This document shows positions 41,109 to 50,074 of a DNA stretch of 64,000 bases, one piece after another; positions within the stretch are counted from its first letter, which is position 1, and every line of letters begins with the position of its first letter. Location: IMG/VR virus record IMGVR_UViG_3300028920_000027, positions 62,001 through 126,000 of that record; one strand, written 5' to 3'. Under the pieces are notes generated by a model. The model saw only the letters and a program-made list of their open reading frames with translations, was not told the origin of the DNA and did no database searches. The position numbers were made by a program, and so were the translations under genes. This stretch comes from a virus.

Positions 41109-41934
41109 GGAACTTCCCTCCAGGCGGCACGAGAAGCCGCGTCAACCAATCCACCAGCTCGCCGTGACCTTGAAGCTGGGGAAAGAACCGAGAAGCGCCT
41201 CCCGAGTCCCCGCGCGCCGTGTGTGCACAGTCAATGGTACCAAAGAGCCCTCCCTTGTAGTTGGCGCGATGCTCCCCTCCACCACTCATCCCAGGCCGGT
41301 TACCACTCAAGATGTCGAGCATCACCGCTGAGCAGTTGGGTGCACACTCCCACAGCTGGAGGGTCTCCTTACCATCGTCATCAGCATAACCCACCCGCTG
41401 GAAGCCCGTCTTCGACGTGCTCTTCCACGACCGGGCCTTGGGCGGTTCGAGACTGTCCTTCGAACCCCCCACTTGAACCGCGCTCGCGCGCCGGCACTCA
41501 GGAGTGTGGACGATCAGGACGTTGGACGGCCAGCGTCCCAGCTCGCTGACCTCACTCGCCCCCGAAAGGTCAGAGGTGTTCTTCCACGAGTTGCCCAGCG
41601 ATCCACCCTCGACCTTTAGTCGATCGACCATGGCCTTGTGCTTCTTGAAGTCAGCAGGGTCCGCATGCTCGACTCGCGTGGCGTCGATATTGAGCGCGCC
41701 CGCGCGGTGCCCCACGACGTTTTTGGTGATGGTCTGGTCAAGGGGCTTGCGGAACAAAAAGACTAACTGCCCACGAAAGTTTGGCATCACCAACCAGAGT
41801 GTGTCTCGCAGCTCCAGATGTTGCCGCCCCCAAAGGGCGTCATAAGGGCTCAGAATGGCCGCTATGTGGCCGCCAGGGGCCATCTCGGACACGAATCCCC
41901 AATCGGGCATGTCAATGATGGCCGCTGACAACAC
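41086..41934 (-). CDS. Methyltransferase-like paralog lacking catalytic motifs
   Basis: 282 aa from the GTG at 41934. It shares the middle of its neighbour (GALNIDATRVEH; GRWPSNVLIVHTPECRR; CAPNCSAVMLDILSG; ASRFFPQL) but has no DPPY and no FxGxG motif, so it should be inactive, perhaps a partner subunit or target-recognition piece. A promoter-like GGTGTAGTAT lies six bases upstream. The preceding J-domain gene ends in TAG four codons before, in frame with, this start. Confidence 0.72.
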   Translation of the reverse strand: MLSAAIIDMPDWGFVSEMAPGGHIAAILSPYDALWGRQHLELRDTLWLVMPNFRGQLVFLFRKPLDQTITKNVVGHRAGALNIDATRVEHADPADFKKHKAMVDRLKVEGGSLGNSWKNTSDLSGASEVSELGRWPSNVLIVHTPECRRASAVQVGGSKDSLEPPKARSWKSTSKTGFQRVGYADDDGKETLQLWECAPNCSAVMLDILSGNRPGMSGGGEHRANYKGGLFGTIDCAHTARGDSGGASRFFPQLQGHGELVDWLTRLLVPPGGKFLVRISNG

Positions 41935-41940
41935 CTGGCT

Positions 41941-41950
41941 ATACTACACC
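41941..41950 (-). promoter_or_regulatory. GGTGTANAGT-type promoter element
   Basis: GGTGTAGTAT on the minus strand, six bases before the GTG at 41934. The element also supplies the TAG stop of the upstream J-domain gene. Confidence 0.58.
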
Positions 41951-43707
41951 GCCGCTCGACGGTCGTAGCTCGCAACTTTCTGCATGGCCGCCGGGACTTT
42001 ATCCCACCAGGGCAGTCGGTCTTGAGGGCCTGTCTCGAACTGAGCCAAGATCCACTGGGTCTCTTTGGAGGCAGGCCCATAGTTGATGGCGACGTTCATG
42101 ACGCTTTGGAAGTTCGTGAGGACTCGATTCTTGGTATCCGCCGTGAAGGGCACTCTCTGCAAGACCGGCTGCTTCTCGGCCCACTTGAGCGCTGCCACGG
42201 CCTTACCTTTACTCTCAATCCACAAGTTGAGGCTGTAGCCCGACGGTTGAAGAATGACCTTGTAGCGCTCGTACCGGGCGCCCTCTTCGGTGTCGACGAG
42301 CCCCAGTTTGCCACCGAAAAACAGGACCCCAGGGGTCTCGATCATCTCGGATCCACCGCCTTCTGCCCGAACCAACCGCTGGACCATTCCCTTCGTGGCT
42401 GCCGTTCGACGATCGTAGGCTGTCTTCAAGGTTCCGCCGTAAGCTACGACTGCCTCGGCCATGGCATTCTTGAGTGGGCTCGGATCGAGAGCTTCATAAA
42501 CGCGCGCCATCAGCTCCCCCACGGGGTACTTACGCGACCGGTGCAGGTTGAGGGGGCGTCGCCCCACGAACTCCCAGTAGGCATACCCAAACAGGCCGAA
42601 CAAGACAAGGTTGCTCTTCAAGGCCCTCATCTCGCGATCGTTCAAGGTCCGACCCTTACCATTGACCAGCAGCTCGAAATTGTAGAGAGGCCAGGTGTCG
42701 TCACCCCGCTTCAGGGTCTCCTTGAGGCGGCGGTACTCGGCAAGAGGCTTCTGCTCGACCGACATCTGAACCGCAGGCTTGACAGACTTGCCCTTGCCGC
42801 CCGAGCCCATCAAACCCAAGCCACTCAGAGCCTCCTTGAGGCTGATGCCACCCTTGTAGAGCTTGGCGAGGGCCTCTGGACTGGGAGGCATCCTCCCATC
42901 GAGGACATGCCACTTGGCGCGAGGGCGCCAGCCGGGGGTGTGTTCCTCCATCCAAAGCTTGAGCGCCTTGGGGATGGCACGCTCGACTGCCCCCCGGATG
43001 GGGAAGATCTTGGTGTCCCACGTCTGCGTATAGGCGCGCTCGCTCGGCACCCCCACCGTACGGTCGTGCCGACGATGGACGATACCCATAATATAACCCT
43101 TGCCGTCCTTGATTCCGAACGCGATGCGTGGGTGAACGCGGATCTGGTACAAGATCCCAGCGTCGTCCTTGGTGTAGTTGCTGCTGTAGCCTGGGTCGCT
43201 AACAAGCTTCCACTCGACGCTGTCGCCTCGACTCATGGCCGACGAGTAGCTCGTGCCCTCGGGCTCGGGCGGTGGGATCTTGCCTTGGCGACTCTCTTCT
43301 TCGCGCTTCTGATTCCACTTCTCGCGCGCCCGAGCTTCGGCTTCTTCCGTCTTCCGACGCAGATCTTCCCACGAGCCGCCACCTCCCCCAGGTGCGCCCG
43401 AAGGGAGAGTCACATTCTGAGCGATTCCTTGATTGAGCAGAGTCTCGGCAGCCACATTGACCTGGGCCATGCCCTCAGTGGATCCGCCACGATCTGGGTG
43501 GAGCTGCCTCAGCAGCACCTTCCAACGAGCGCGAATGTCCTCAGGAGAGGCTCCCTTCTCCAAGCCCAAGATCCGGTATGCTTCACTGGGAGACATCTGC
43601 CGAGCCACGCGTACGACCGCGCGCCATGCCTCGAACTGGTCATCAGAAGCGGCTCGATTGTGATGGGCCTTGTAGGCTTCCCATGTGTAGGTCCACGGAT
43701 CCATCAT
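41944..43707 (-). CDS. J-domain (DnaJ-like) protein
   Basis: 587 aa. A J domain at about residues 38-90 contains AYRILGLEKGASPEDIRARW and LHPDRGGSTEG (the HPD tripeptide is intact). A Gly-rich linker, a charged segment and a large unassigned C-terminal domain follow, ending MQKVASYDRRAAV (YDRR motif at the C-terminus). It may recruit host Hsp70 to a phage substrate. The ATG overlaps the upstream sigma-like gene's stop. Confidence 0.82.
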   Translation of the reverse strand: MMDPWTYTWEAYKAHHNRAASDDQFEAWRAVVRVARQMSPSEAYRILGLEKGASPEDIRARWKVLLRQLHPDRGGSTEGMAQVNVAAETLLNQGIAQNVTLPSGAPGGGGGSWEDLRRKTEEAEARAREKWNQKREEESRQGKIPPPEPEGTSYSSAMSRGDSVEWKLVSDPGYSSNYTKDDAGILYQIRVHPRIAFGIKDGKGYIMGIVHRRHDRTVGVPSERAYTQTWDTKIFPIRGAVERAIPKALKLWMEEHTPGWRPRAKWHVLDGRMPPSPEALAKLYKGGISLKEALSGLGLMGSGGKGKSVKPAVQMSVEQKPLAEYRRLKETLKRGDDTWPLYNFELLVNGKGRTLNDREMRALKSNLVLFGLFGYAYWEFVGRRPLNLHRSRKYPVGELMARVYEALDPSPLKNAMAEAVVAYGGTLKTAYDRRTAATKGMVQRLVRAEGGGSEMIETPGVLFFGGKLGLVDTEEGARYERYKVILQPSGYSLNLWIESKGKAVAALKWAEKQPVLQRVPFTADTKNRVLTNFQSVMNVAINYGPASKETQWILAQFETGPQDRLPWWDKVPAAMQKVASYDRRAAV

Positions 43708-44564
43708 GACTCCAGGTAACGATCCACAGTTTGATTGGCCAGGGGAAGCCAGCGCTTGAAAAACTCATTAACGGTACCCAAACCCAGGCCCAATTGCTGA
43801 GAAATCTGCCGCTGAGAGTGCCCCTCGACGGCGAGGTTGACCAGCTCACCCAGGACTGACAAGTCCCCTTTGAAAACCCCCGTGCGCCGCGCGTCGGTGC
43901 GGAGGGCTTCCATGAACTTGGACCGCTCCACCCCCGGGAGTCGCAACACAGCTTGCTCCAAAGCTTCAGTATCATCAATCTCGACCTCGATATCACGCAT
44001 TTGACCTTCATCATCGATCAAGCTGGTCTCCCGTTGCTCCTGACGAATCAACGAGCGGAAGGCGTCGATGATCGCGTTTTGGAGGATGACCCGCACGTAC
44101 TTGGCAGCCTCCGCCCGAGAGGCGCCTTCCTTCACCGGGTGAGCTTGGAGCTTGACGAGAGCCTTCCCTACGGCTTCGGCAAATAGGCCGTCAATCGCCT
44201 GGGACGGAATCTTAACCACGCTTATCGCGTACTTGAAGGCCGTTCGGCGAATGGCGTCGGCTTCCTCACGGAAGTAGCGCCCCGAGATGAGCAGCGCAAG
44301 GCGATTGACGGCCCTGTTGAAGGTAGCGCCCTTGGAAAGCCGGTTCTTGTCAATGACCTCCCGAACCTTGTCCGAAAGAGGGGCTAGCTTCATGTCCACG
44401 ACATCGCGCAACAAGAAGTGGGCGGCGACGAAGCGGCTGAACATCTCCCGATCGGAGATGGCTAGCTTCTGGAACACGGCAGCGACCCGCACGGAAAACG
44501 GCTGGCCGTTGAGAATGTGCAGCTGAAGAGATTGGGCCGCTGCGGCGAGGCGGGTCTGCAACAT
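43704..44564 (-). CDS. Sigma factor-like protein
   Basis: 286 aa from the ATG at 44564. Region 2-like helices (SRAEAAKYVRVILQNAIIDAF) are followed by an acidic linker and a region 4-like HTH (HSQRQISQQLGLGLGTVNEF). The order fits an ECF-like sigma factor, divergent. Together with the next gene it is a candidate for recognising the GGTG-TANAGT element. Assignment is by pattern only. Confidence 0.65.
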   Translation of the reverse strand: MLQTRLAAAAQSLQLHILNGQPFSVRVAAVFQKLAISDREMFSRFVAAHFLLRDVVDMKLAPLSDKVREVIDKNRLSKGATFNRAVNRLALLISGRYFREEADAIRRTAFKYAISVVKIPSQAIDGLFAEAVGKALVKLQAHPVKEGASRAEAAKYVRVILQNAIIDAFRSLIRQEQRETSLIDDEGQMRDIEVEIDDTEALEQAVLRLPGVERSKFMEALRTDARRTGVFKGDLSVLGELVNLAVEGHSQRQISQQLGLGLGTVNEFFKRWLPLANQTVDRYLES

Positions 44565-44587
44565 ACCAGACCCGCCCAATAGAAGGA

Positions 44588-45883
44588 CTATGCCTGCTGA
44601 GCGACCCGAACCCGCTGTCGCTGCCGAGTGCGCCGCGCCTTATCAGCCGCTTCCCGAATGCTACAGCACCCGCGCTCGACCTCAACCGAGATGTCGATGA
44701 GCGTGCGCTCGACCGCCGCCCCATCTGAAGCGCCCGAGACACGAGATAACTCAGATGGTGTTCCCAAGGCACGAGCCAGGTCGAACCGATCCTCAAACTC
44801 GACGAGAGGGTCTTCCTCGGTCAAACCAACCTCCCAGGCAGATCCATCCTCCAACGGGCTGAGGGTGTATTCCTTGACAAATCGACGATTCTTCTTGCGG
44901 CACCAATTCGAGAAGATGTTGTGAACTGTATGCTTCAGATACCCCACCAGGGCCTTTTGGTTGGAATCGACGGTTGACCCAGGGCCCAGCCTCCGCACGA
45001 ACTTTTTGAGAACATCAGCGTGGCAGAGACACATCCACATCTCCTGCAACAGGTCCTCTGACTCATCCTTGATCTGGTTGTAGTTGAGCATCCACTTTGC
45101 AAGTAGGCGCCCATACTTCTTGTGGAGGATCGCCATGCTGCGAGGGATCCCCGCAGGCCATGAAGGCACTCCCAAGTGCTCGTGTAGAGCCTCATTGACC
45201 GCCTCCGCGCCATGACGAAGGGTGATACCCTTCTCTTGAACCAGGGTCAGGGCAACGTCACCGTCACCGTCTACCCCCAAAGCCTCGAACAGCTTCCAAT
45301 GGCGCATGACAATACGCTCAGCCACCTCATGCTCAGAGGCGGTCGAGCTGTGGAGGTAGTCCCTGATGGCGGCCTCGACCTTTGTTGAACCATGGCGGAG
45401 GTCAACAAGCTGCCCCCGAATCAGAGCAAGAGCTACCTTGGTGGCATCAGGAACCAACTCAAACAGCTCCAGGTGGTGCTCGACAAGTATCTCGGCCCTT
45501 ACCTCGTCAGGAGTCTTGTAACCCAACCCGAGGTACTGGCAAACCGCCTTCTTGATCGTCTCCGCACCATGGCGAAGATCGACACCACGCTGAGCCAAGA
45601 CGAGTGCCACCTTGTAGCGCGCAAGAGCCTCCACCCCCAGAAGCTCGAACACAGCACGATGCTTCACAACGAGGGCTTCGGCCCTCATCTGCATCTTCCA
45701 GCTGGCCGCCATATGGGCACGAAGGATCCTGCTGACAGTGGCTGACCCGTGGCGAAGATCGACCTTCTTGGCCTGAACCAGCTCTAAAGCCACTCGTGCC
45801 GGATCATCTACCTTCATTTCCAAAAATAGACGCCAATGGCGTTGAAGTAAATGACCCGCAGTGTCCTCTTGCTTTTTACCCAT
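44588..45883 (-). CDS. Four-repeat protein fused to a sigma region 2-like domain
   Basis: 431 aa. Residues 10-240 hold four repeats of about 45-60 aa, each with an H-x-x-L/V-F-E helix followed by V-A-L-x-L and D/T-L-R-H-G (VDLRHGSATV, VDLRHGAETI, VDLRHGSTKV, ITLRHGAEAV). Residues 245-330 read like sigma region 2 (NYNQIKDESEDLLQEMWM; KALVGYLKHTVHNIFSNW). The basic C-terminus (KARRTRQRQRVRVAQQA) could bind DNA. The repeat family was not recognised. Confidence 0.6.
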   Translation of the reverse strand: MGKKQEDTAGHLLQRHWRLFLEMKVDDPARVALELVQAKKVDLRHGSATVSRILRAHMAASWKMQMRAEALVVKHRAVFELLGVEALARYKVALVLAQRGVDLRHGAETIKKAVCQYLGLGYKTPDEVRAEILVEHHLELFELVPDATKVALALIRGQLVDLRHGSTKVEAAIRDYLHSSTASEHEVAERIVMRHWKLFEALGVDGDGDVALTLVQEKGITLRHGAEAVNEALHEHLGVPSWPAGIPRSMAILHKKYGRLLAKWMLNYNQIKDESEDLLQEMWMCLCHADVLKKFVRRLGPGSTVDSNQKALVGYLKHTVHNIFSNWCRKKNRRFVKEYTLSPLEDGSAWEVGLTEEDPLVEFEDRFDLARALGTPSELSRVSGASDGAAVERTLIDISVEVERGCCSIREAADKARRTRQRQRVRVAQQA

Positions 45884-45951
45884 ATACCCCCCTACATCGT
45901 GAGGTCGTAAAACGTTCAGATCTATAACGGCCCGTCAAGAGCACCCGCTCA

Positions 45952-45961
45952 GGTGTATACT
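45952..45961 (+). promoter_or_regulatory. GGTGTANAGT-type promoter element
   Basis: GGTGTATACT, 18 bases before the ATG at 45980, in the divergent gap with the sigma-like gene. Confidence 0.55.
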
Positions 45962-45979
45962 CTGGTTAAACTGGACCTG

Positions 45980-46513
45980 ATGGATTCTGCCATACATGAA
46001 GCTCAAACCATCGCTCGGGCAATGAAGCTCGTGGTGTTGGCCGGTGAGAGCAGCCTGGCGCCGGAAGATGCCAGGAATGCTGTGCGTGAGGCAGCTCCCT
46101 ACCTGGAAGGGTTGAGTCGTACAGCGGCCGCTATCGTGCTTGGAGAGCTCGGCGCCGAGCTCCCGGTGCTCCCTCGCAGGACCGCAGGCGAGCGCCTGCT
46201 CGATACCATCGCCCACGTTTGGTGGGGTTGGATTAACCAACGCCATCGAGAAGTTTCGTGGCGGGCTCATGCCGCTCAAGGGCTTGCTCTCGCCCTGGAT
46301 GAAGCCAAGAAGGAGGGTGAGGGATTGATTCAAGTGATGACCCTCCGTCTCGTTGCCGAAGCATTAGGACACCTGCTCCAGAACGAGCTAGACCTGGGTA
46401 AGCGGCGATGGCAACAAGCCTTGGAGCTTGGTGCCCACCATGGCATCGAGTCGCAGCTCGACCTGAACTGGATGTTCGCAGCGACCCTCATTATGGCTCG
46501 ACAAACTGGTTGA
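45980..46513 (+). CDS. Helical protein of unknown function
   Basis: 177 aa, helical (LLDTIAHVWWGWINQRHREV; RLVAEALGHLLQNELDLG). Divergent from the sigma-like genes and followed by the hairpin-rich non-coding region. No family recognised. Confidence 0.62.
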   Translation: MDSAIHEAQTIARAMKLVVLAGESSLAPEDARNAVREAAPYLEGLSRTAAAIVLGELGAELPVLPRRTAGERLLDTIAHVWWGWINQRHREVSWRAHAAQGLALALDEAKKEGEGLIQVMTLRLVAEALGHLLQNELDLGKRRWQQALELGAHHGIESQLDLNWMFAATLIMARQTG

Positions 46514-47424
46514 TAGCTCCCCCTTCCTCTGTGGAGAGGTCAGAGTGCTGTTCCCTAAAAAATGACTGTGGTGTCGCTGAGAGGTTCTCCTCAACGCCCC
46601 GAAGGTCCTGCCTCTTCCGAGGCTTCATGGTACCGCCTTCCGAACCTTGAACAGTCCCAGCTCTTTCCCACAGGCTACCGTACTCATCCTGCTCTCTCCA
46701 GTTCCTTCTCCAAGAGCTAGGTCAAACTATGACCAACTTCCTTCTTTGGCTTGATGACCTTGGCAAAAAGCAGTCCCCGTTGTTCTGCCTTTCCTGAGAG
46801 GCTCTGGAGCCTCCCGAAGCTCCAAGAGGAGCCACTTCGACCCTGACGGGTTCCGGGAATGATGTCGTTCTCAACCCTGTTCCTTGCGATCACGCTAGAG
46901 CTTTCACCCTTGCTGTCGTTTCTGGAGGAGTCGTGAAGAGGACACCTTGCTGCTGCATCTTCGATGCTCGCAACATTGCTACCTTCTAGGTTGCTGCTGG
47001 CATTTACGGATAGGACTTCAGATACGTATTTGGTGTGTGTATTTAGGATCTTAGAGATGATCCTACCGATCACACCAAGTCCCCGAAGCCGGGATTGGCT
47101 GGGGGTACTGCTCCTACTTGTCTCGTGCTGAATCACTCTGAAAAATTCCCTCAGGGATCAGTTCCCGAAGTGCCTCTTGGGTTCATCGGAAGAGACTGCT
47201 CGATTGCTCCTACCAGTGGTCTTCTTGGTTTGGGTCCGAAGACTCAGGGGGAGACTATCAACCCCCTTGGACGCTTCGTTCGATAAGCGTCCCTCCTTGG
47301 TACGGCTCGCGAAGGGACCTGTCCAGGAAAATCGTCAAGGCTTCCCCGACGGGATCGGGAAGTGATTAGAATCACGAACAAAGGGGGTCGATGTTCGGCC
47401 AGTCAACTGGTACGCTTTGGCTTC
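46514..47424. ncRNA. Candidate large structured RNA or regulatory region
   Basis: About 900 bases with no credible gene. Clear hairpins: GCCTC/GAGGC (46610-46623; on the minus strand a GGAA tetraloop), TGGAGC/GCTCCA (46805-46824), AGGATC/GATCCT (47045-47064), GGGGG/CCCCC (47247-47266) and CCCGA/TCGGG (47345-47359). Phages with tRNA arrays often carry giant RNAs such as GOLLD or ROOL, but I cannot confirm membership, strand or ends. Confidence 0.45.
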
Positions 47425-47751
47425 ATGGGGTTGATGGTGCCGATGAGTGTGGTGGAGCTGAGCGACGTGACAGGAAGGCCCAAAGTCCTTCAGGAGCTAC
47501 CTCAGCTCCGGGTAGGTGACCCAGTGGCTCTTCGCTTCAAGCTGAAGCGCACGAACGATTCTGGGCGAGACGAGGAGCTGATGGTGGATCACCGCTTCCG
47601 GGTCGAGGCCGTTGGCTACGACGCCTCAGGGCCCCACAGGCAGCTCCTCGTGGTCTCGATGGCCTCTGGGAAGGCTCCCACCTGGAGGAGCGTGAAACGG
47701 TCTCCTGGACGCCGTCTCGGGCCAGCACGGCATCCCCGAACGAGCATTTAG
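47425..47751 (+). CDS. Small beta-rich protein
   Basis: 108 aa from the ATG at 47425 (MGLMVPMSVVELSDVTGR). Strand-rich pattern with VGDPVALRFKLKR and FRVEAVGYDASG, ending in a basic tail. Preceded by the hairpin-rich region, so possibly expressed from a long leader. Ends in TAG. No family name recognised. Confidence 0.62.
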   Translation: MGLMVPMSVVELSDVTGRPKVLQELPQLRVGDPVALRFKLKRTNDSGRDEELMVDHRFRVEAVGYDASGPHRQLLVVSMASGKAPTWRSVKRSPGRRLGPARHPRTSI

Positions 47752-47780
47752 GCTTCCCAAAGCGGGAACTCGGACTTCTC

Positions 47781-47790
47781 GGTGTAGAGT
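47781..47790 (+). promoter_or_regulatory. GGTGTANAGT-type promoter element
   Basis: GGTGTAGAGT, five bases before the ATG at 47796. Confidence 0.62.
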
Positions 47791-47795
47791 GGGGC

Positions 47796-47939
47796 ATGGC
47801 GACTCTGCTCATAGCCAACCACGCCTTCACCACGATCCAGGGGCCGCTCACGGACGTAAAGCACGGTCAATACTCGTCATCGTCGCGCTTCATGCGCTTC
47901 AGCTCTTGCTCGAACCAACACAGCTGGTTGACAGAGTGA
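47796..47939 (+). CDS. Short ORF behind a promoter element
   Basis: 47 aa starting MATLLIANHAFTTIQGPL. The second half lies antisense to the methyltransferase gene at 47867 and looks unconstrained. It may be a truncated gene; supported mainly by the promoter placement. Confidence 0.35.
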   Translation: MATLLIANHAFTTIQGPLTDVKHGQYSSSSRFMRFSSCSNQHSWLTE

Positions 47940-48565
47940 ACATGCTTGGCCCAGCGCGCTCGGAGCCGCCGCATTTCAGCCAAGTTGTCTGTCGTGCGGT
48001 CGGTCCAGATGTCCCACAGGGCCACGTCCCACCGTGCCTTCTTCGGGGGCTTGTACTCAAACACGTCCGCGGTGATGACCTTGAGCTTGTCGGCCGCCAC
48101 CGGACTGATGTTTTCGTCAACCCACGTCCGGAGCGGGAACTCGACCAACATTCGCACCGCCGGATGCTTCTCTAGGACGGTCACTTCTGTCACTCGGTCA
48201 AGTGATAAGATGGGGGGTAGGATCATACCCAACCCCAGACCACCGATGATGGCACGTCCACGCGCTTCATCAACGAAGTAAGCACATGTCTCGCGCTCCA
48301 TCCAGGTATCACTCATCACGACGTCACACCCTTGGTGGACCAGACGAGCATACTTCCCAGGAGGGACAGCCCCCCATTCATCTCGAGCAAAGAGCGCCTT
48401 GGTAGCCGTCTTCTCTGACTCTTTTGTGTCGATCTCGAAGTGCTCGACGGCCCAACCGTCAATTTGGCCTTCGGGGACTATTTCACGAACGGAAGGGAAG
48501 TTAGCCCCTTTGAATACACGTCTCATGACTTCTCGGTACAGGTAGTCGTTGCCAGCTGGCGGCAC
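47867..48565 (-). CDS. SAM-dependent methyltransferase (spermidine-synthase-like fold)
   Basis: 232 aa from a GTG at 48565 four bases after the upstream stop; an ATG at 48526 is the alternative. GGLGLGMILPPILS is the glycine-rich SAM/dcSAM loop, VTVLEKHPAVRML the acidic second strand, VITADVFEYKPP the next, and WDVALWDIW the motif IV region. Substrate unknown. In an operon with 48569-48874. Confidence 0.72.
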   Translation of the reverse strand: MPPAGNDYLYREVMRRVFKGANFPSVREIVPEGQIDGWAVEHFEIDTKESEKTATKALFARDEWGAVPPGKYARLVHQGCDVVMSDTWMERETCAYFVDEARGRAIIGGLGLGMILPPILSLDRVTEVTVLEKHPAVRMLVEFPLRTWVDENISPVAADKLKVITADVFEYKPPKKARWDVALWDIWTDRTTDNLAEMRRLRARWAKHVHSVNQLCWFEQELKRMKRDDDEY

Positions 48566-48568
48566 AAG

Positions 48569-48874
48569 TCAACGTCTCGGATCCCACTTCTTGAAGGTGA
48601 TTCCCTTCCGAATCGTGTCGAGCGCCTCATCGAGAACATCCTTCGGAACTTCGGGCTCCTCCTGGAGACGGCAATGATCCTGCCGTGCGTAGGTTTGTAC
48701 GACATCCTTCTCGGCAATGCGCCCCCGCTTGTTTGCAGCCCGCTCATACCGAACGTAGCCTTCAAGGTAAATGGCGGCGACTCCCCCTCTTTCCAGGAAG
48801 ATAAACCTCCACACTTGGCGAACCCTTGTCTCTCCGGGAGTGGAGGTGTCTCGTTGGACTTTGAATAGTTGCAT
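48569..48874 (-). CDS. Unknown protein
   Basis: 101 aa from the ATG at 48874 (MQLFKVQRDTSTPGETRV). Beta-rich start (WRFIFLERGGVAAIYLEGYV) and helical end. The longer open frame upstream is antisense to another gene and rejected. No family recognised. Confidence 0.6.
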   Translation of the reverse strand: MQLFKVQRDTSTPGETRVRQVWRFIFLERGGVAAIYLEGYVRYERAANKRGRIAEKDVVQTYARQDHCRLQEEPEVPKDVLDEALDTIRKGITFKKWDPRR

Positions 48875-48926
48875 GATCCCACTTACGAAGGCAGTTCCCA
48901 GAACGTTCGGTAAACCGACCAACCTG

Positions 48927-48936
48927 GTGTAAAGTA
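48927..48936 (+). promoter_or_regulatory. GGTGTANAGT-type promoter element
   Basis: GGTGTAAAGT, 16 bases before the ATG at 48953. Confidence 0.62.
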
Positions 48937-48952
48937 GGCCACCAAGCCAGGG

Positions 48953-50074
48953 ATGCCAGAGACTATCATCCGCTATGGGGACCTTGCCCAGCTCAGTAGG
49001 CATTACGATTTGCTGTCGAGGTGTGCCCTTGTCCGGTACGTCGAGATTCAAGACGTCGCCGATCGAGATATCCTTGCCCTGAGGATTGTGTACCGGGCCT
49101 GTGCTGAGGTGCGGGTGGAGTTGGACCACTTCGCCCAAGAAGCCAGTGGCACTATCACCCGTCTCACACGCGAACGGATCACCATGAGTATCCTTCAAAC
49201 CCAGGAAGGGCGGTCCCGCCTGGCGAGCCTGGCGGAATCATTTCGACAACAATTGGACTACGCGGGGATAGCCCGCCGTGCCCTTGTTGTCGACCCTTTG
49301 CCTGAAGGCGCGGTCCCCGTCTTCGAAGGTGATCTTGATGTTGCTCAACATGTTCTGGCAGAAGAGCACGTCTATGCCTACACCGAAGCTGAGCACGTGA
49401 ACCGTCCAGCTCCTCACCGCAACACGTTGGGCAAGTATGCCGACCTCATCACGACCGTCTTCGCGCCCGATGATCGCAACCTCTTACCCAGGAACCCCTT
49501 CGACTGGGGTTGGTGGGAAGGTGGTTGGTGGGGCGATGACGTTCACCCAGCAGGGTATTGGGTCTACTCAGATCCCTGGTGGTATCTGTGGCGCCGACAG
49601 ATTCAACAATCCGTTCTGACAGACCGAAGGATGGACAAGAGCATTCGACAAGTCACGGTGCCAATGTTCGAGATCGAATCGAGCCCCACTATAGCCATTG
49701 CGGATGTTCGAGAGCACCGCTTCAACCTCATTGAACGGCCTCAGTCGCTGACTCAGTCGCTGACTCAAACCGAGGTGGTGGGTAGGGGGGGCTACTCCAA
49801 GTCTATGGACCAGTGGCGCCCCAAGGACCGTCACTTGAAGCACTTCATGCCCATGGACCAGGAATGGCCCGAATGGGTCCAGCCAGGAGCCCATGTGCGC
49901 TCAACCTGCCCTGGTATGGGAGTGGCCACGGTCGTCGAGGTTCATAACCTCTACCTCACCCTCAACTGGAAAGGGTCCACCCAGCGGTGGTCTAAACATA
50001 CCGGGTGGTTCCACGACCACTGGCAGTATGAGGAGGCACCCCCAACCCTTTGGGAGCGTCTCAGCGCGGCTTGA
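48953..50074 (+). CDS. Unknown 373-aa protein ending in WERL motif
   Basis: The N-terminal 150 residues are helical (RERITMSILQTQEGRSRLA). The middle has an unusual Trp/Gly cluster (DWGWWEGGWWGD; DPWWYLWRR). The C-terminal 55 residues form a small beta domain (GMGVATVVEVHNLYLTLNWKG, SH3/KOW-like), and the protein ends APPTLWERLSAA. No enzyme motif. Size and Trp-rich loops suggest a structural protein; unproven. Confidence 0.65.
   Translation: MPETIIRYGDLAQLSRHYDLLSRCALVRYVEIQDVADRDILALRIVYRACAEVRVELDHFAQEASGTITRLTRERITMSILQTQEGRSRLASLAESFRQQLDYAGIARRALVVDPLPEGAVPVFEGDLDVAQHVLAEEHVYAYTEAEHVNRPAPHRNTLGKYADLITTVFAPDDRNLLPRNPFDWGWWEGGWWGDDVHPAGYWVYSDPWWYLWRRQIQQSVLTDRRMDKSIRQVTVPMFEIESSPTIAIADVREHRFNLIERPQSLTQSLTQTEVVGRGGYSKSMDQWRPKDRHLKHFMPMDQEWPEWVQPGAHVRSTCPGMGVATVVEVHNLYLTLNWKGSTQRWSKHTGWFHDHWQYEEAPPTLWERLSAA

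Noticed and set aside
46717-47136. 139-codon minus-strand open frame in the hairpin-rich region
   Set aside because: Ser/Arg-rich composition without protein-like patterning, no ribosome site, and hairpins run through it.
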